From Intoshia linei (lineage: Eukaryota > Orthonectida > Rhopaluridae): DNA of 60,546 bases. Each line of letters starts with the position of its first letter. Positions within the stretch are counted from its first letter, which is position 1. The translations under genes and the position numbers were made by a program. Below the pieces are notes generated by a model. The model made no database searches. It saw only the letters and a list, made by a program, of their open reading frames with translations, and was not told the origin of the DNA. Shown here in pieces: positions 1 through 10,818 of the stretch. Location: assembly GCA_001642005.1 (NCBI GenBank), contig LWCA01000071.1, positions 1-60,546 on the forward strand. Direction: 5' to 3'.

Positions 1-311
1 AATCATATTTATCATATATATAGTTTTTTTTAGATATGAGGGTGTTATAATTTTTCCATCGTATTACATATTTCTAGCATTATCGTATGAATAGTTTCAT
101 ATTGTTCAGTGTATATAAGAATAAGTTTTCCTCTTTTTCCGCAATATAGACAGAATACTCCAATTTACATTAATATAGGATGTCTTTTGAAAATACGTTG
201 ACTATGACTAATTAAATATAACATTTGTATTTTACTACTTCTATTTTCAGCAATTTCTTTTGTTGTTCCACACATTACTAGTTTAATTGATGGATTCATT
301 TGCATGTTTAA

Positions 312-1070
312 TGGACATTTCACAGAAGAAAACAGGGTGAGTATGCACATTACCAGTCCTCGGTTAAATATATAGTAGCCATTATTAAAGCCTATGTCGA
401 CAAATGTGAAGATCAAATCAAGGAAGTTGAAGAACTTCTTGCAGCTGGACAATTAGAGGCAGCGGCTAAAGCATTACGACTACTCGAATACAAATTAATC
501 AAACAAATTAGTGATCGAATAGTACGACCTATATTAAATGATCTTTTAATTAAAGACTTTGATCATCCTGCAAACGAATTTATGCAAATCACTCAAGAAA
601 CATTCCCAGTAGCTTTTAGGCTATTCCAAAATAAGTATGAGGCTACTGCTACATTAGTTGGTCAACTTAATATGAATCCTATCATTAAGCATGAGATTTT
701 ACAAGTTTTACTTTTATTAGAAAATTTACAACCAGATCGATTAATCTTACCAGATTCACAAATAATCCATAACCAGTTCACATCATGGGTTGCAATTCAA
801 AAGTCATTTGATGACAATTCAGAATCGATGGGAACTTTAGCCGAATATTATAACATAATCCATATTCAACCCACTCTTTTTAAGGACTGCACGATCATTC
901 TATTTCCCAAATTTCACTGTCTTTCGATCGAAGATTTAAGATATTTTTATATTTTTAACAATTATTATATTTTGACCTATGAGTTATTAACGGCACAACC
1001 TAGATTTCCTTGGGTAACTTTTTACCCAAATGTTTCTAATCAGGTTCGGCTAAATAGTGTTTTGGGATGA
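312..1070 (+). pseudogene. Helical ORF of probable retroelement origin (gag-like), unidentified
   Basis: An open frame of about 250 codons runs from just after a stop at 309 to TGA at 1070. No convincing start codon is seen before 582. The predicted protein begins with charged helices (CEDQIKEVEELLAAGQLEAA) and continues with a Leu-rich helical stretch around residues 90-150. There is no zinc knuckle, protease or polymerase motif. Codon use is less A/T-biased than in the cellular genes of this window, and an integrase fragment and a second gag-like frame lie within the next kilobase. A retrotransposon structural protein is therefore the best guess, by context rather than by a diagnostic motif. 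A sequence like a splice donor (AGG/GTGAGT) lies at its left edge, so an unrelated cellular exon is not excluded. Confidence 0.3.
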
Positions 1071-1230
1071 CAATATCTCCTCTACCAACATATGGTTCAA
1101 AAGATCAATCAGTATCTTCGACATTCTGAAACGACAGATAAAAATATGACCGACCTTTCACAAATTGATGACTTAACCGATTACCAACGACTATCTCAAA
1201 AGTATGGAGGTATTGGTTTTAGTGACTATA

Positions 1231-1506
1231 TCAATGTAATGAAAAAACATACAAAAGCATATGCCATGCACTGCAGATAGCATTTTGGCGTACTTGGTGT
1301 GAATTTAAGGTGGATTGAGGCATAATAGGTACAGATATGTTACGACCAAGAACAATTTCAGACGGAGAAACAGAATTGCGTGCAGTTGGTGTATTCCGTA
1401 ATTCCATTAAAATATTTGGGATAAAGTAACACCAATTAGAGAAATCGTTTTTACATAAACAACGCAATTTGTCTTTAACCGTTCGATTTAAACGTTTAAC
1501 GTTCAA
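1231..1506 (-). pseudogene. Retrotransposon integrase fragment
   Basis: The minus-strand frame starts with VKRLNRTVKDKLRCLC and continues with a Trp-containing stretch and then ELRNTPTARNSVSPSEIVLG. This is the typical end of an rve integrase core: the (E)RLNRTLK helix, then the RNTPH..T..SP.E...G segment that leads into the C-terminal domain. The DDE catalytic half that should precede it is absent; upstream sequence is unrelated. The fragment therefore comes from an LTR retrotransposon, more like Ty3/gypsy than BEL by these motifs, and cannot be active. It is read on the same strand as the gag-like frame at 1716-2003, so both may be remains of one internally deleted element. Confidence 0.7.
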
Positions 1507-1715
1507 AAATCAGATTTTGTCGACGCACAGGATAAGTGTCCTGTTTTGTAGATAAATTTAGTATATATCATAACGATAATTCGATAATCAACACAAAACC
1601 GATCCGATCCGATAGACGATCCTGAAGACCTGAAGACGGATAAGTTATTTTGACCACTCTTTTGACTTTAACAACAAATTTGCGTATAGGAAAATCGATT
1701 TTTAAACATGCAATT

Positions 1716-2003
1716 TTATTCAATGGAATCACATCTTGATTGGGCTGTCAAACCCTCAATTTGTTTTACTTGAGTAATCAGTTTATCAACATTGATTGGT
1801 AATTCGTCTTCCAGTAAGAGATCTTGTAAGCTAATTTCAAAATTAAATATTATTAATTTAACCTGATCAGTTTGGGCTGCAGGTGACGACTCACTCCATA
1901 TTCTGATTAGTTTTTCACATGTTTTAATACCTGATCGAGAGAATTGAGGTAATGGTAATTGAATTTTTAAAGTTGGTTTTACATCTATCTGTTCATCGCT
2001 CAT
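1716..2003 (-). pseudogene. Gag N-terminus-like fragment of an LTR retroelement
   Basis: A 95-codon minus frame with an ATG at 2003 and a stop at 1716. It starts MSDEQIDVKPTLKIQLPLPQF and contains W and L/I positions spaced as at the start of many Ty3/gypsy Gag proteins (a short acidic leader, then LPLPQFSRSG, then helices). No cellular family is recognised. The integrase fragment 210 bp downstream on the same strand supports a retroelement with most of pol deleted. The call is an inference from context and style. Confidence 0.35.
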
Positions 2004-3373
2004 GATTAAATTATAATTGTAGTGAGATGATAATACAATAATTAATTAATAATTTATTGGTAACAAGAAATTATAATTTAAAGCTGTGAATTTGAAATTT
2101 CGTAAAATAGGAATTTTTTCCGTTAAATAGGAATTCCGATAATTATCAATTCCGTTAAATAGGACTTAGACTGTATAATATAAAATTAAAATGATTTAAA
2201 ATTAAAATTATCGTGATTTAATGTACTTAGACAAAAGTACATGAGTACCGTATCATAAGGCAAAATATTTAGTGCGGCTCAATACACAATTTGAGCTTTA
2301 TATTTTACTATATAGGCGTGTTTTTAAATTTAAATTCTTGATTTTTAGAATATTTACTGTTGTGATATAAATGACATTTGCTTTTGAAATTATTTTCATT
2401 TCAGTTTTATGCAAAAAAATACGGCTCGTAGTGTCTAAGGGTTAATTTGTAAATTTACTTGGGTGTCATAAGTATAGTTGCACAAAATACATAAGTTAGA
2501 TTGGGTATTCCATTTTTGATATAGATATAAAGGTGCAGTACTTGAAGATCTGACATCATGAATATTTATTATCAGAATACAATCACAGGCTACTTTAGCG
2601 GCTAAGTTTTTTTGTGATTCTAGTTAAAACAATATTAACCTTACAACTACCAGCTGTGGTGATTTTAACCACTTAATTTTGTCCATACAAGCCAAACATA
2701 ATTTAATAAAAATTAGGCTTGTAATTTTTTTTATAAATATGTCTATTTGTAAAAATGATATATTAATAAAAATATAAATTGGTGCAATAAATATTTATGA
2801 CTTGTGAATCACGAACGTGATTGACAAATCAATCAAAAAGTAATATAAATTGATTGTAACTTTAATTTTTGAAATGAAAGTCTTTGAAAATAGTGAATTA
2901 TCAATTGATGAAAAATGTGGAATCAATGTTGCAGATTTGCATAATGATGTTGATGACAGTAATGTTTATCTTATGATGAACCGCTTACAATATATTTTTT
3001 ACCCAGCAGTAATAATATTTATTCTATGAATTTATTAAACAGTATTAAATATTTTTCCTTGGAATCGGTTCAAATTTTTCATGCTTAGATAAAAATTACA
3101 TTTTTTGGAATTCGATTGTGAATATACGAAATTTGATGGGCGTACAACAAAGTCTGTTATAGTCATTGCTGCATGTACTACTTGAGTGACCAATCAATCA
3201 ATTATTAGTAATGAAAATATTTATCATATATAATTCTTTTGATGTGCAGCTGTCACATTTTTATTGCATCATAAAATATTTATAGCTAAAAATCAGTTTT
3301 AGAACGAAAACAGGTGTTTAAAATCACCACCTCTAGTAGTTCTCGTTATATTCTTTGCTCGGTAGTTCGAGGA

Positions 3374-3604
3374 TAGGGGTGTCAGACTCAATTTGCTTGG
3401 CGGGCCAAATGTGAAAAAAAATTATATTAAAACTAAAACAGATTTAATTAATTTTAATTCATAAAATAAAAATGGAATAAGTAAAAATAATGTTAAAATT
3501 GTAATAATAAATATATGAAAAAACTGTAAAATAAGAAATATGTGTAAAAAATTGTTATAAAAAAATAAAAATTTATAATATAACGCGGGCTGCACAATTG
3601 ACAC
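3374..3604. mobile_element. MITE with TAGGGGTGTCAGACTC end
   Basis: The left end reads TAGGGGTGTCAGACTC, followed by TTGCTTGGCGGGCCAAATGTG. The right end, on the opposite strand, reads TAAAGTGTCAATTGTGCAGC followed by CCGCG, which resembles the left end. The same left-end motif appears inverted at 14744-14790, so this is a repeated family. Only A/T-rich filler lies between the ends, and no target duplication is clear. Confidence 0.5.
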
Positions 3605-3630
3605 TTTAAAATCTAGGGTTAATATTGTTA

Positions 3631-3730
3631 CATACAGTAATATCTCGATTTAGTCACGTTCGATTACTTCAATTTTTGTTTATTTGGAGTTAAATGTAAA
3701 GTCAAAATGACGTATCTATGATTGCAAAAA
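3631..3730 (+). repeat. Pogo/Tigger-like terminal repeat fragment
   Basis: The motif CAGTAATATCTCGATTTAGT resembles the start of pogo/Tigger terminal repeats, and is followed by a CACGTTCGATTACTTCAATTT stretch. The stretch about 3655-3775 is repeated, inverted and diverged, at 11045-11155 (GTAATCGAACGTAAC, and a pair of GGCTTT/AAGCC segments) and partly at 24500-24600. Non-autonomous copies are likely. Confidence 0.4.
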
Positions 3731-4539
3731 ATATTTTTATCTTAAAATTGTTTCTAAATAAACTATAATTTAAACTTAATATTACTACTACAAAATTGTA
3801 ATAATATTTATAATTTAATTTAAAAATATTTACACATGAATAAATAAAAAGATTTTTAAAAGTAGAGCCAGAATACATTGAATGGTGAATCAACAATATT
3901 ATTCTTTATATAATTTTAGGTTTTAAGATAGAGGTGTTTTGAAACTTTAAATAAGAGATTAATTATGGTATTGATTTTGATTTGTATCCAATTTGAGGGG
4001 ATATCGGTCTAAATTTTATATCAATGATATAATAATAGAATAGATACAAAGCGTGTTGTAAAGTCTAGTCTAAGTATCCTTTTTAGTCATAAATATTGTT
4101 ACTTAGATTACAATACTGCGTACTACAGTATGTAGTGTGTGCAACTTAGTTTTTTTAGAAATTCAGTAAGTACTTTTTATCAAATTTTAGTACAAGTACT
4201 TTAAAAAATTTATCAATTTTCACTTTTCGTTCACAAAACGTAAAAAATAAAATTAATGTTTCTGATTTTCGATGGAAATAGAAAATAAATTGAATTATGA
4301 TTATTTACAATAAATAACTAACTGATATTTAGAGTAGATAATGTCCGAATTTTATAAAAAACTACATTTGTAGTAACATTTAAAGTTAATAATTAAATTT
4401 GTTATTAACAAAAAATTGGTAAACTTTTTTAAATTTAGGTAGTAATCATTGAGACGATACTATTTCAGAATTTGTTGTCAAAGATAAAAAATTATACAAG
4501 TAATCAAAAAGTGATGAATTTTTTAAAACCTATAATTAC

Positions 4540-6017
4540 CTATCGTTTTGATTTATATAGAACATTAAATGTTTCAAATAATAGTCCATATCTATTTATA
4601 TTTATTAATTTAAAAAATAATAAAAAATTTAATTCACAATTCAATTGAATCCGAACACCAACCTTTAAAATCTCATCAACAAGATCCAAAGTTCGTGTTC
4701 GCAATGCATTGTGATTCTCATACGTGGCTATAGCGCCGTCGTTGATTTTTATAACAATAAAAAAATTAACTGAAATGAAGACTAAAATAAATAAAAACTT
4801 ACACGCATATTTGCCGCCATTATTTAAATTTTTACCTAAAAAAATTTAAAAAAAACAAAAAACTGACATACATACATATAAATTCCTTTTCAAATTCACT
4901 AAAATAAAAATTAAACAAATAAACTCAAAAAATACCTTTCAGTTTTCGGACAATGAAATCTGACAGGATTTCTTTGAAGAGAAGCAAAAAGATAACGTTT
5001 ATACTGACTAGTAATTTCCCACACGGTTGTCTTTTTATTAATAGCAACTCTAACAAATCCTGGACTAAGTGAAAGATTGTGACGTATGGAATTTTTCCAT
5101 CCATTTTGATTCATTTCATAATATGTAAAATGCTTTGAAACCCAATTATAAATATCTTTAACAGCCAGTCTTTTTTTTAAAGAAGTTTCTATAGCCAAAA
5201 AAATTATGCAAGTAAAAGAAAATGGAGGTTTAGTACTAAAAACGTGACCACCTCCGTTATTAATATTTGCAGCATATTTACAAGAAAGTGAATTGCTATT
5301 GCATAGGGTATTTGATGCTTCTATATAACTGGTTATAAAATTGATCTTTTTGTGTTTTTTTGCATATTTATCTTTAAATAAACATGAAATCACAACATCT
5401 TTTGTTTCTTTGAAAATTTTTTTTGAACTAATGAGCCAATTCAAACATGACATATCTTCATGTTTTGTCTTTATATTTTCATTTTTAGACTCTTTGTCGG
5501 TTTCGCTTTCATTTGTTATCATTTTATTATCACTTGACTTTACATTGATCTCATCTCGGCGCATTGATACTTTATTGTCAATTACCGTCAACCTTTTATA
5601 TTTACAAAATAATTCACCCTTATTGATCGTTGGGCGTTTTTGAACAAGCTTTTCATTATTTAAATTGTTTACAATATCATTTTCATTTTTATTGATTAGT
5701 TCAATTTGACAAATTTTTAAACTATTCAATCCTAAACATTTTGCATTTGATATAATTGTATTATTTTCATTGGGACTTGACTGTCTTTTCAAAGGTTCAT
5801 TTTTCAGTTTACTCCATTTTTGTTTTGTTTCATGGGGGTTGTTTGGATAGGTACTTTTTTTATGATTTAATTTTAATTTGTTGAAATTTTTCATTTTTTC
5901 AGCCTTTTTGTAATCATTATTCAAATTTAGAGGATTTACCTTTACATCTTCACTTTTTTCACAGCATACAGATTCAGTCATAATTGATTTTAGTAATTCT
6001 TTTGAATTTACTGTCAT
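4540..6017 (-). CDS. Forkhead transcription factor, FoxN2/3-like
   Basis: The main exon is 4936-6017, with ATG at 6017. About 260 low-complexity Lys/Asn-rich residues precede the forkhead domain (about residues 262-360): KPPFSFTCIIFLAIE, then VKDIYNWVSKHF and the recognition helix NGWKNSIRHNLSLSPGF. The KPP-FS, VKDIYNW and Y-L-SLQRNP-FH segments match the FoxN2/FoxN3 group best. The Gly-Lys-Gly turn before the second strand, normal in this group, is replaced by NKKTTVW. The exon ends at AAG/GTATTT. A tentative chain of exons at 4876-4898, 4803-4835 and 4540-4769, joined by introns of 37, 40 and 33 nt, keeps frame to TAG and would give 455 residues. That tail (with LRTRTLDLVDEIL) matches nothing I know. 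The gene lies head to head with CEP41, 558 bp away. Confidence 0.8.
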
Positions 6018-6575
6018 TATACATCGATGCTCATTTTTGATGGATAAATTATATTTATGAACTATTTTTGTTACAATTAGGTATTTTATCTAGATCTATG
6101 GAAATTAAAACAAATTCAAAAGTCCTTGACAACTGTGTAAACAAAACAGAATGAATGACACACTTTTTATTTTATTATGTCACTAAATCTATGACAGTGT
6201 AGTTGGTTATTATAATTATTGGGGTGTTCCAAAATTTCATAAATTAAGTCCATGATCAGAAAAAGTTGAGTAATTAATCAAAAATGACAATACAAACAAA
6301 AATAGTCAATGGTTATTCACTGTGAACAACCAATCATAATTCACTTGATATTGTCAAATTGTATTATAATACAATTTGTATTTAGATGGCGTGTAGATAA
6401 CATGCGCGGAAAAAATAAAGTTTTTTGTATGAATTTTTTTTAAATGTATAAAAATTTTATTTCAAAATACATTTTATAAACAACCGATGATCCGTGATGA
6501 TTTATAAATCTGTAACATTGTTACCATCGGGAATAAATATATACACAACAAAATAACAATATACCAATTTACAAA

Positions 6576-9500
6576 ATGGTTTATAATATTGGTTCCAAAA
6601 AGGTAGTTTAATTAATATTTTAATAGAAATTTTATATACAAATATATATGTAGTTACTCAATCAGCGTATTATACCCAATCCAAAATATAGACATGTTCG
6701 ATCGGTAATTGACACTGGCTCAAGTATTACCAAATACATGCAACATATTGAAAACATAACTAGTGGTAATTTTTTCATTTAGATTTGATTTTTTATTTGC
6801 TGCTATATTTTTTTACACCTTATATCACGGTCGTCACATTTTTAGCATTCTGAATTCCTAACAATAATTGTGAATTTGTTGAAACTTAGAAATTGCTTTT
6901 AAATAATAAAATAGCATTTTTCATGGTCTCAATCTGTGCCTAATCTACCGTACACCTTTTCGGAAGGGACTCGACGAATAATTTTTGTAAAATAAGGTAT
7001 TACTTTTTAATAATTGATCATTAAAAAATTATATTCTTGAATATCGTAACATTTTGTATCAAGAACCTACTATGCGTCGAAACTTCTTGTATATAAAAAT
7101 AAGCCCTAGAAATCTATCCACAGATTTGAACTTTACAGTTTATATTTGAGACACAAAACAGTTGAATAACATTGAAAAATACATTGGATAATATTTTTAT
7201 CAATACTAAAAATAATATTGTAAATGAAAAAATTTGGGAAAATGAGATTTTTTCGGGTACGGTAGTTTCTATTTAAGTCACATTAATAGGTTAATATTTA
7301 AATCGCTAATAATTCTATAAATACAATCAAAATACGTTAATTTGAACACATTTTAATATGTCATGTATTCAAATTTTAATGTAATACATGTATGAACCCT
7401 TCATCACAGGGGTGCACAACCTTTCCACTAATTCAGCCGCAAAACTACTTTACTCATTGATACTAGGGCCGCACAAAATTTACTTTGACATTGAGAAAGT
7501 TTAAATCCATTTTGAGAAAGTGTGGGTAAAGTCTAAAATATAACCTTTTGATATAAATAATGAATAAAATTTGATTTAAACTTTAAAAATTGAACTAACG
7601 TGATATATTGCATTATGATCACATGGATTGCCCACGGCCGAAGGTTGTGCACCCTGTGCTATCATTTATCTTAAACGTGAAAGCAAATAAGCAAATGGGA
7701 CGAGTTTGACTGTATTATTTTTTAAGTTTTACGTATAATTATGAAAGTTTAGATTTCAAATATAGACGCAATGAATTGTTTAAAAGAATGAAGATTGTTC
7801 AATTTGTTGAATTGGTAATTAGTGATTTTACCGGGAAAAAAACCGGGATATTCAATAATTTTCGAGAATTAAATTAACCGGGATTTTTACGATTTCCAGG
7901 GTTTCCCGAAAAAAATTGAAACATACTTGTATTTGATTTATGTTTGTTATTACTATGAAAATATGATTATATTTTTATTTTTCAGCCCTTAATGGAAAAA
8001 TATACTTTTTTTAAAAACCTCTTATTTTAACCACAAATTACTAACGCATACATTTTAACGCCTAATCCTCTTTTTCCAATATTATGAGTTGTTACAAACT
8101 GGAACGCTATCATCAAGATTGTTAAAATTAAAGGAAGCCCTTATGACCGTTCAACCTACGTCAACACAAAATGAAAGAAATTTCTCTACTGCTTCTAATT
8201 TTGTTACAAAACGTAGAACGCGTTTAAATGACGAATCTATCAATATTATGTGTCTTTTGAAACACTTTTTCAACAATCTAAAATAAATATATATTTTTCT
8301 AATTTAATTTGTAAATTTCGATCTAGATTCGTGTTATTTCATTAATTAAATTTCTTTTTGTTTCTATATTATATATGAATAAAAAATTTGTATTTTTAAT
8401 TTCCCGGTTCTCGACTTTTGTCATTTCCCGGGAAATCACAATCACTATTGGTAATGTATTTTAATTTATCGAATCGCCAAATTTATTCATTTTTTACCAT
8501 AGAGCAGTGATTCTCAATAGGTGCGCGCTGAGACATTAAAAATAATATAATAATAATAAATAAATATCTAGAATAGGCAACATTCATGTCTTATTTGATT
8601 GTTATATTGTTTTTAGATTACACAATTCTATAACGTCAATTCTGCTTTGAATCGTATTGACCAGAATGAGATTACTGAAACATCACAAAAATCAAGTCCT
8701 CTGAATACTGCTGTAATGGATTTGGATGAAAGTGTTATTTTCAAGAATTTAAACAAGGAAGAGATACAAAATACTAGCTCTTCAAATTTTGTCAAGTTTA
8801 TATTTATGTGTTCTTATATTCTTTTATATATATGTCATGGGTTCCCTATTTTATAAATATTTAGCACCGCATTAGATTAGTAAAACATAGTCAACAAGTC
8901 CATATATTAAATTTTTTTTTAATAATAAATTATGATATTCAATTAATAATTATTAATGGAATGATTTTATATATTAATACATAAAAAATATAATTTTTTA
9001 ATTTCTAGCCCCCTGGTAGAGCATTTCATATGTATGGTGTAAAGTTTAAACTTTATTTAGTAAACTTTAAATGATTTATATATCGTCACCTAATATAGTA
9101 AAATGCAATAAAACATTTTCTAATTCGGTGATATTTATATTGTTTATTCAAAAAGATGATTTAATATTTATAAATTAATAGTTACATGTTATAAAAATAT
9201 TTTATCTATCCATTTTAATTATTAAATAATAGATTTTCAAGAGGATTAGGTGAAATGGATGAGTATTCACCCGATGAAGACCAACTAAAAAACTTACAAA
9301 ATGAACCATATTTATTATTGGACGTTAGAAATAAGAATGAATTTGATGCCATTCACATCCGTACAGCACAAAATTTTCCACTGTCATTATTATCCAGAGC
9401 AAACCATTTTGAAACAAATGAAATGCGAAACTATGTAAAAATGTTTACCATATAAATTAATATTTATTTAGAAAAACAAGGAAAATGCAGTAATAATTAT

Positions 9501-9849
9501 ATGCGATTATGATGAATCTTTGGCTCCAAAAGTCGCTGAAACATTATACCAAAGAGGATACGATAACATTGTAATGTTATCGGGTGGATTAAAAGTCACA
9601 CGAAAACTTTTCAGAGACATTATGTTGGAAGGTGCATTATTAAACAAAGAAACTATACCAAAATTTGAAATGACTGAAATAGAAATTTTAACCAAAGAAC
9701 TTGAAAACATTCACACCCAAACTGAAAAAAATTCAATGTATACAACCAGAAGTAGAATTTCAAAGTTTACCAATTATCGAAAAAAAATTGACACAAACTC
9801 AATGTTATCCAGAAAAACTATAGATTCGAAACCACCTTTTAAAGTTTAA
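6576..9849 (+). CDS. CEP41: Centrosomal protein CEP41 (rhodanese domain)
   Basis: CEP41 is a centrosome and cilium protein needed for tubulin glutamylation. Exons: 6576-6602 (MVYNIGSKK), 6654-6765 (RIIPNPKYRHVRSVIDTGSS, the conserved N-terminal block), 8617-8795, 9242-9434 and 9472-9849. The last two hold the rhodanese-like domain: GLGEMDEYSP, then PYLLLDVRNKNEFDAIHI, and after a 37-nt intron NAVIIICDYDESLAPK and NIVMLSGGLKV, each collinear with vertebrate CEP41. Frames agree at every junction except that exon 2 ends in phase 1 and exon 3 starts in phase 0. One exon equivalent to the KRLKVTTFAQL segment is therefore missing from this model and should lie between 6766 and 8616, which also contains an inserted hAT element and a MITE. 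The last exon ends 36 bp from the NDPK stop codon on the other strand. Confidence 0.85.
7407..7656. mobile_element. hAT-like MITE, 250 bp
   Basis: The inverted ends are CAGGGGTGCACAACCTT on the left and CAGGGTGCACAACCTTCGGCC on the complementary strand at the right. No open frame lies inside. The flanks CTTCATCA and TGCTATCA are only weakly alike, so the target duplication has decayed or the boundary is off by a base or two. It lies within a CEP41 intron. Confidence 0.65.
7820..8447 (+). mobile_element. Deleted hAT transposon with perfect 8-bp target duplication
   Basis: The ends are TAGTGATT followed by CCGGGAAA on both sides in inverted orientation. The element is flanked by perfect direct repeats TTGGTAAT at 7812-7819 and 8448-8455. 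An 8-bp duplication is diagnostic of hAT elements. Inside, 8089-8286 encodes the C-terminal dimerisation segment of a hAT transposase: VQPTSTQNERNFSTASNFV followed by KRRTRLNDESINIMCLLKHF. The BED finger and catalytic regions are absent, so it is non-autonomous. It lies in a CEP41 intron, on the gene's strand. Confidence 0.85.
8089..8286 (+). pseudogene. hAT transposase C-terminal (hATC) fragment
   Basis: The 65-codon frame holds the hATC signature, with PTSTQNERNFS and RTRLNDESINIMCLL. This helix pair normally closes a transposase of 500-700 residues. The upstream catalytic core is missing, so this is the remnant of an internally deleted element. Confidence 0.8.
8505..8560 (+). repeat. hAT-like left end (CAGTGATTCTCAATAGG)
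   Basis: CAGTGATTCTCAATAGGTGC followed by GCGCTGAGAC has the form of a hAT left terminus of the CAGTGATTCTCAACC type seen elsewhere in this window. No matching right end was found nearby, so this is probably a truncated copy, 60 bp before CEP41 exon 3. Confidence 0.35.
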
Positions 9850-9885
9850 CTATTTTAAATACGATTTAACACATTGTATTAAAAT

Positions 9886-10497
9886 TTATTCGTAAACCAT
9901 TCCGGATGTTAAACATTTCCAATCAATTAGTTCTGAAGGGGTGAACCAAAGACTGATTTCTTTTTCAGCGCTAGCTGGACTGTCACTTCCGTGAACAATG
10001 TTACGTCCAAGGTCAATTCCAAAATCACCTCGAATTGTTCCAGGTCTAGATTTTAATGGGTCTGTTTCTCCAAGCATTGAACGTCCTTGTCTAACAGCAT
10101 CTTTTCCCTAAAATTTTTAATTACATTTAAATTTATTTTACTTGTTAAAAATTAAAAAAACTAAAAATGGAAATTGAAACTCGACAAAATTTAGAGATAA
10201 TTTTTTTCGAATTTCACTATAATCAAAAATACCTCCCAAACCATTGCTACGACTGGTCCACTTGACATGAATTTACATAAACCGGTATAGAAAGGTTTAG
10301 ATTTCAAGTCAATATAATGTAATTGCATGTGATCAATTGTAGGTCTATTCATAATTTATATTTATCAAACTTGAATTTTACTTTTTCATTTTAAGGGCTT
10401 TGAGTGTGTATCCACGTCTTTCAAATCTACTAATTATTTCACCGACCAAATTCCTTTGTACACCATCAACCTTAATCATTATAAAAGTACGTTCCAT
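9886..10497 (-). CDS. Nucleoside diphosphate kinase (NME/NDPK)
   Basis: Transfers gamma phosphate between nucleoside di- and triphosphates through a phosphohistidine. There are three exons: 10382-10497, 10233-10344 and 9886-10107, giving 149 residues against about 150 for the family. Seen: [20 protein letters not shown] at the start, [34 protein letters not shown]-like [12 protein letters not shown], and NIVHGSDS with the catalytic His. The active-site Lys of IKxDG is kept but the near-invariant Pro after it is Val. The first intron is only 37 nt; reading through it meets TAA at once, so splicing is needed. The stop codon overlaps AATAAA on the coding strand. It is convergent with CEP41. Confidence 0.93.
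10345..10381 (-). other. 37-nt spliceosomal intron in NDPK
   Basis: The minus strand reads GTAAAATTC at the 5' end and ATTATGAATAG at the 3' end. Removal joins MKK to [10 protein letters not shown], exactly where the family needs it. Without removal the frame stops at once. Confidence 0.85.
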
Positions 10498-10736
10498 TTT
10501 GAGTGATAAATAAATTTTAGTTTCTATAGATTATTAGTAAACAATTTATATTTTTAAAAATTTATTTTAGGTGACTGAAATTATTGTTAGACAATTACGT
10601 TATGTCTGTCTGAAATGTTTATTTGATAAAGTTACATGTATCAACGTACAAGTACAAATGAACGTAAAACGGTTAAATATTTTAATTGATTTATTGATTA
10701 AAGTTATAAATCAGTTTGTTATTTAATTTATATTAG

Positions 10737-10817
10737 GACAGTGTGGCCGAGTGGTCTAAGGCGCTGCGTTCAGGTCGCAGTCTCTCCGGGGGCGTGGGTT
10801 CGAATCCCACTGCTGTC
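10737..10817 (+). tRNA. tRNA-Leu (CAG)
   Basis: A cloverleaf is visible. The acceptor is GACAGTG paired with TGCTGTC, with one or two wobble pairs. The A box is TGGCCGAGTGG and the anticodon stem-loop is CTGCGTTCAGGTCGCAG with anticodon CAG. A long variable arm (CTCTCCGGGGGCG) is as expected for class II Leu tRNA, and the B box is GGTTCGAATCC. There is no intron. A run of seven T directly after it would end RNA polymerase III transcription. Confidence 0.95.
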
Positions 10818-10818
10818 A

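Larger units (their letters stand above)
2004..4539. other. Intergenic, repeat-bearing, no gene seen
   Basis: No coding exon is recognised. Short repeated motifs of the type (C)CGTTAAATAGGAATT occur at about 2098-2165 and again near 56645-56680. A MITE at 3374-3604 and a pogo-like repeat at 3631-3730 are listed separately. The rest is A+T-rich sequence without long open frames. Confidence 0.5.

Noticed and set aside
3422-3604. Hydrophobic 60-codon frame on the minus strand
   Set aside because: Low-complexity Phe/Leu/Ile run from A/T-rich filler of a MITE.
4911-4935. Forkhead protein ending YFLSLFV at 4911
   Set aside because: The sequence AAG/GTATTT at that point is a good donor and a 37-nt intron restores an open frame; still not certain.
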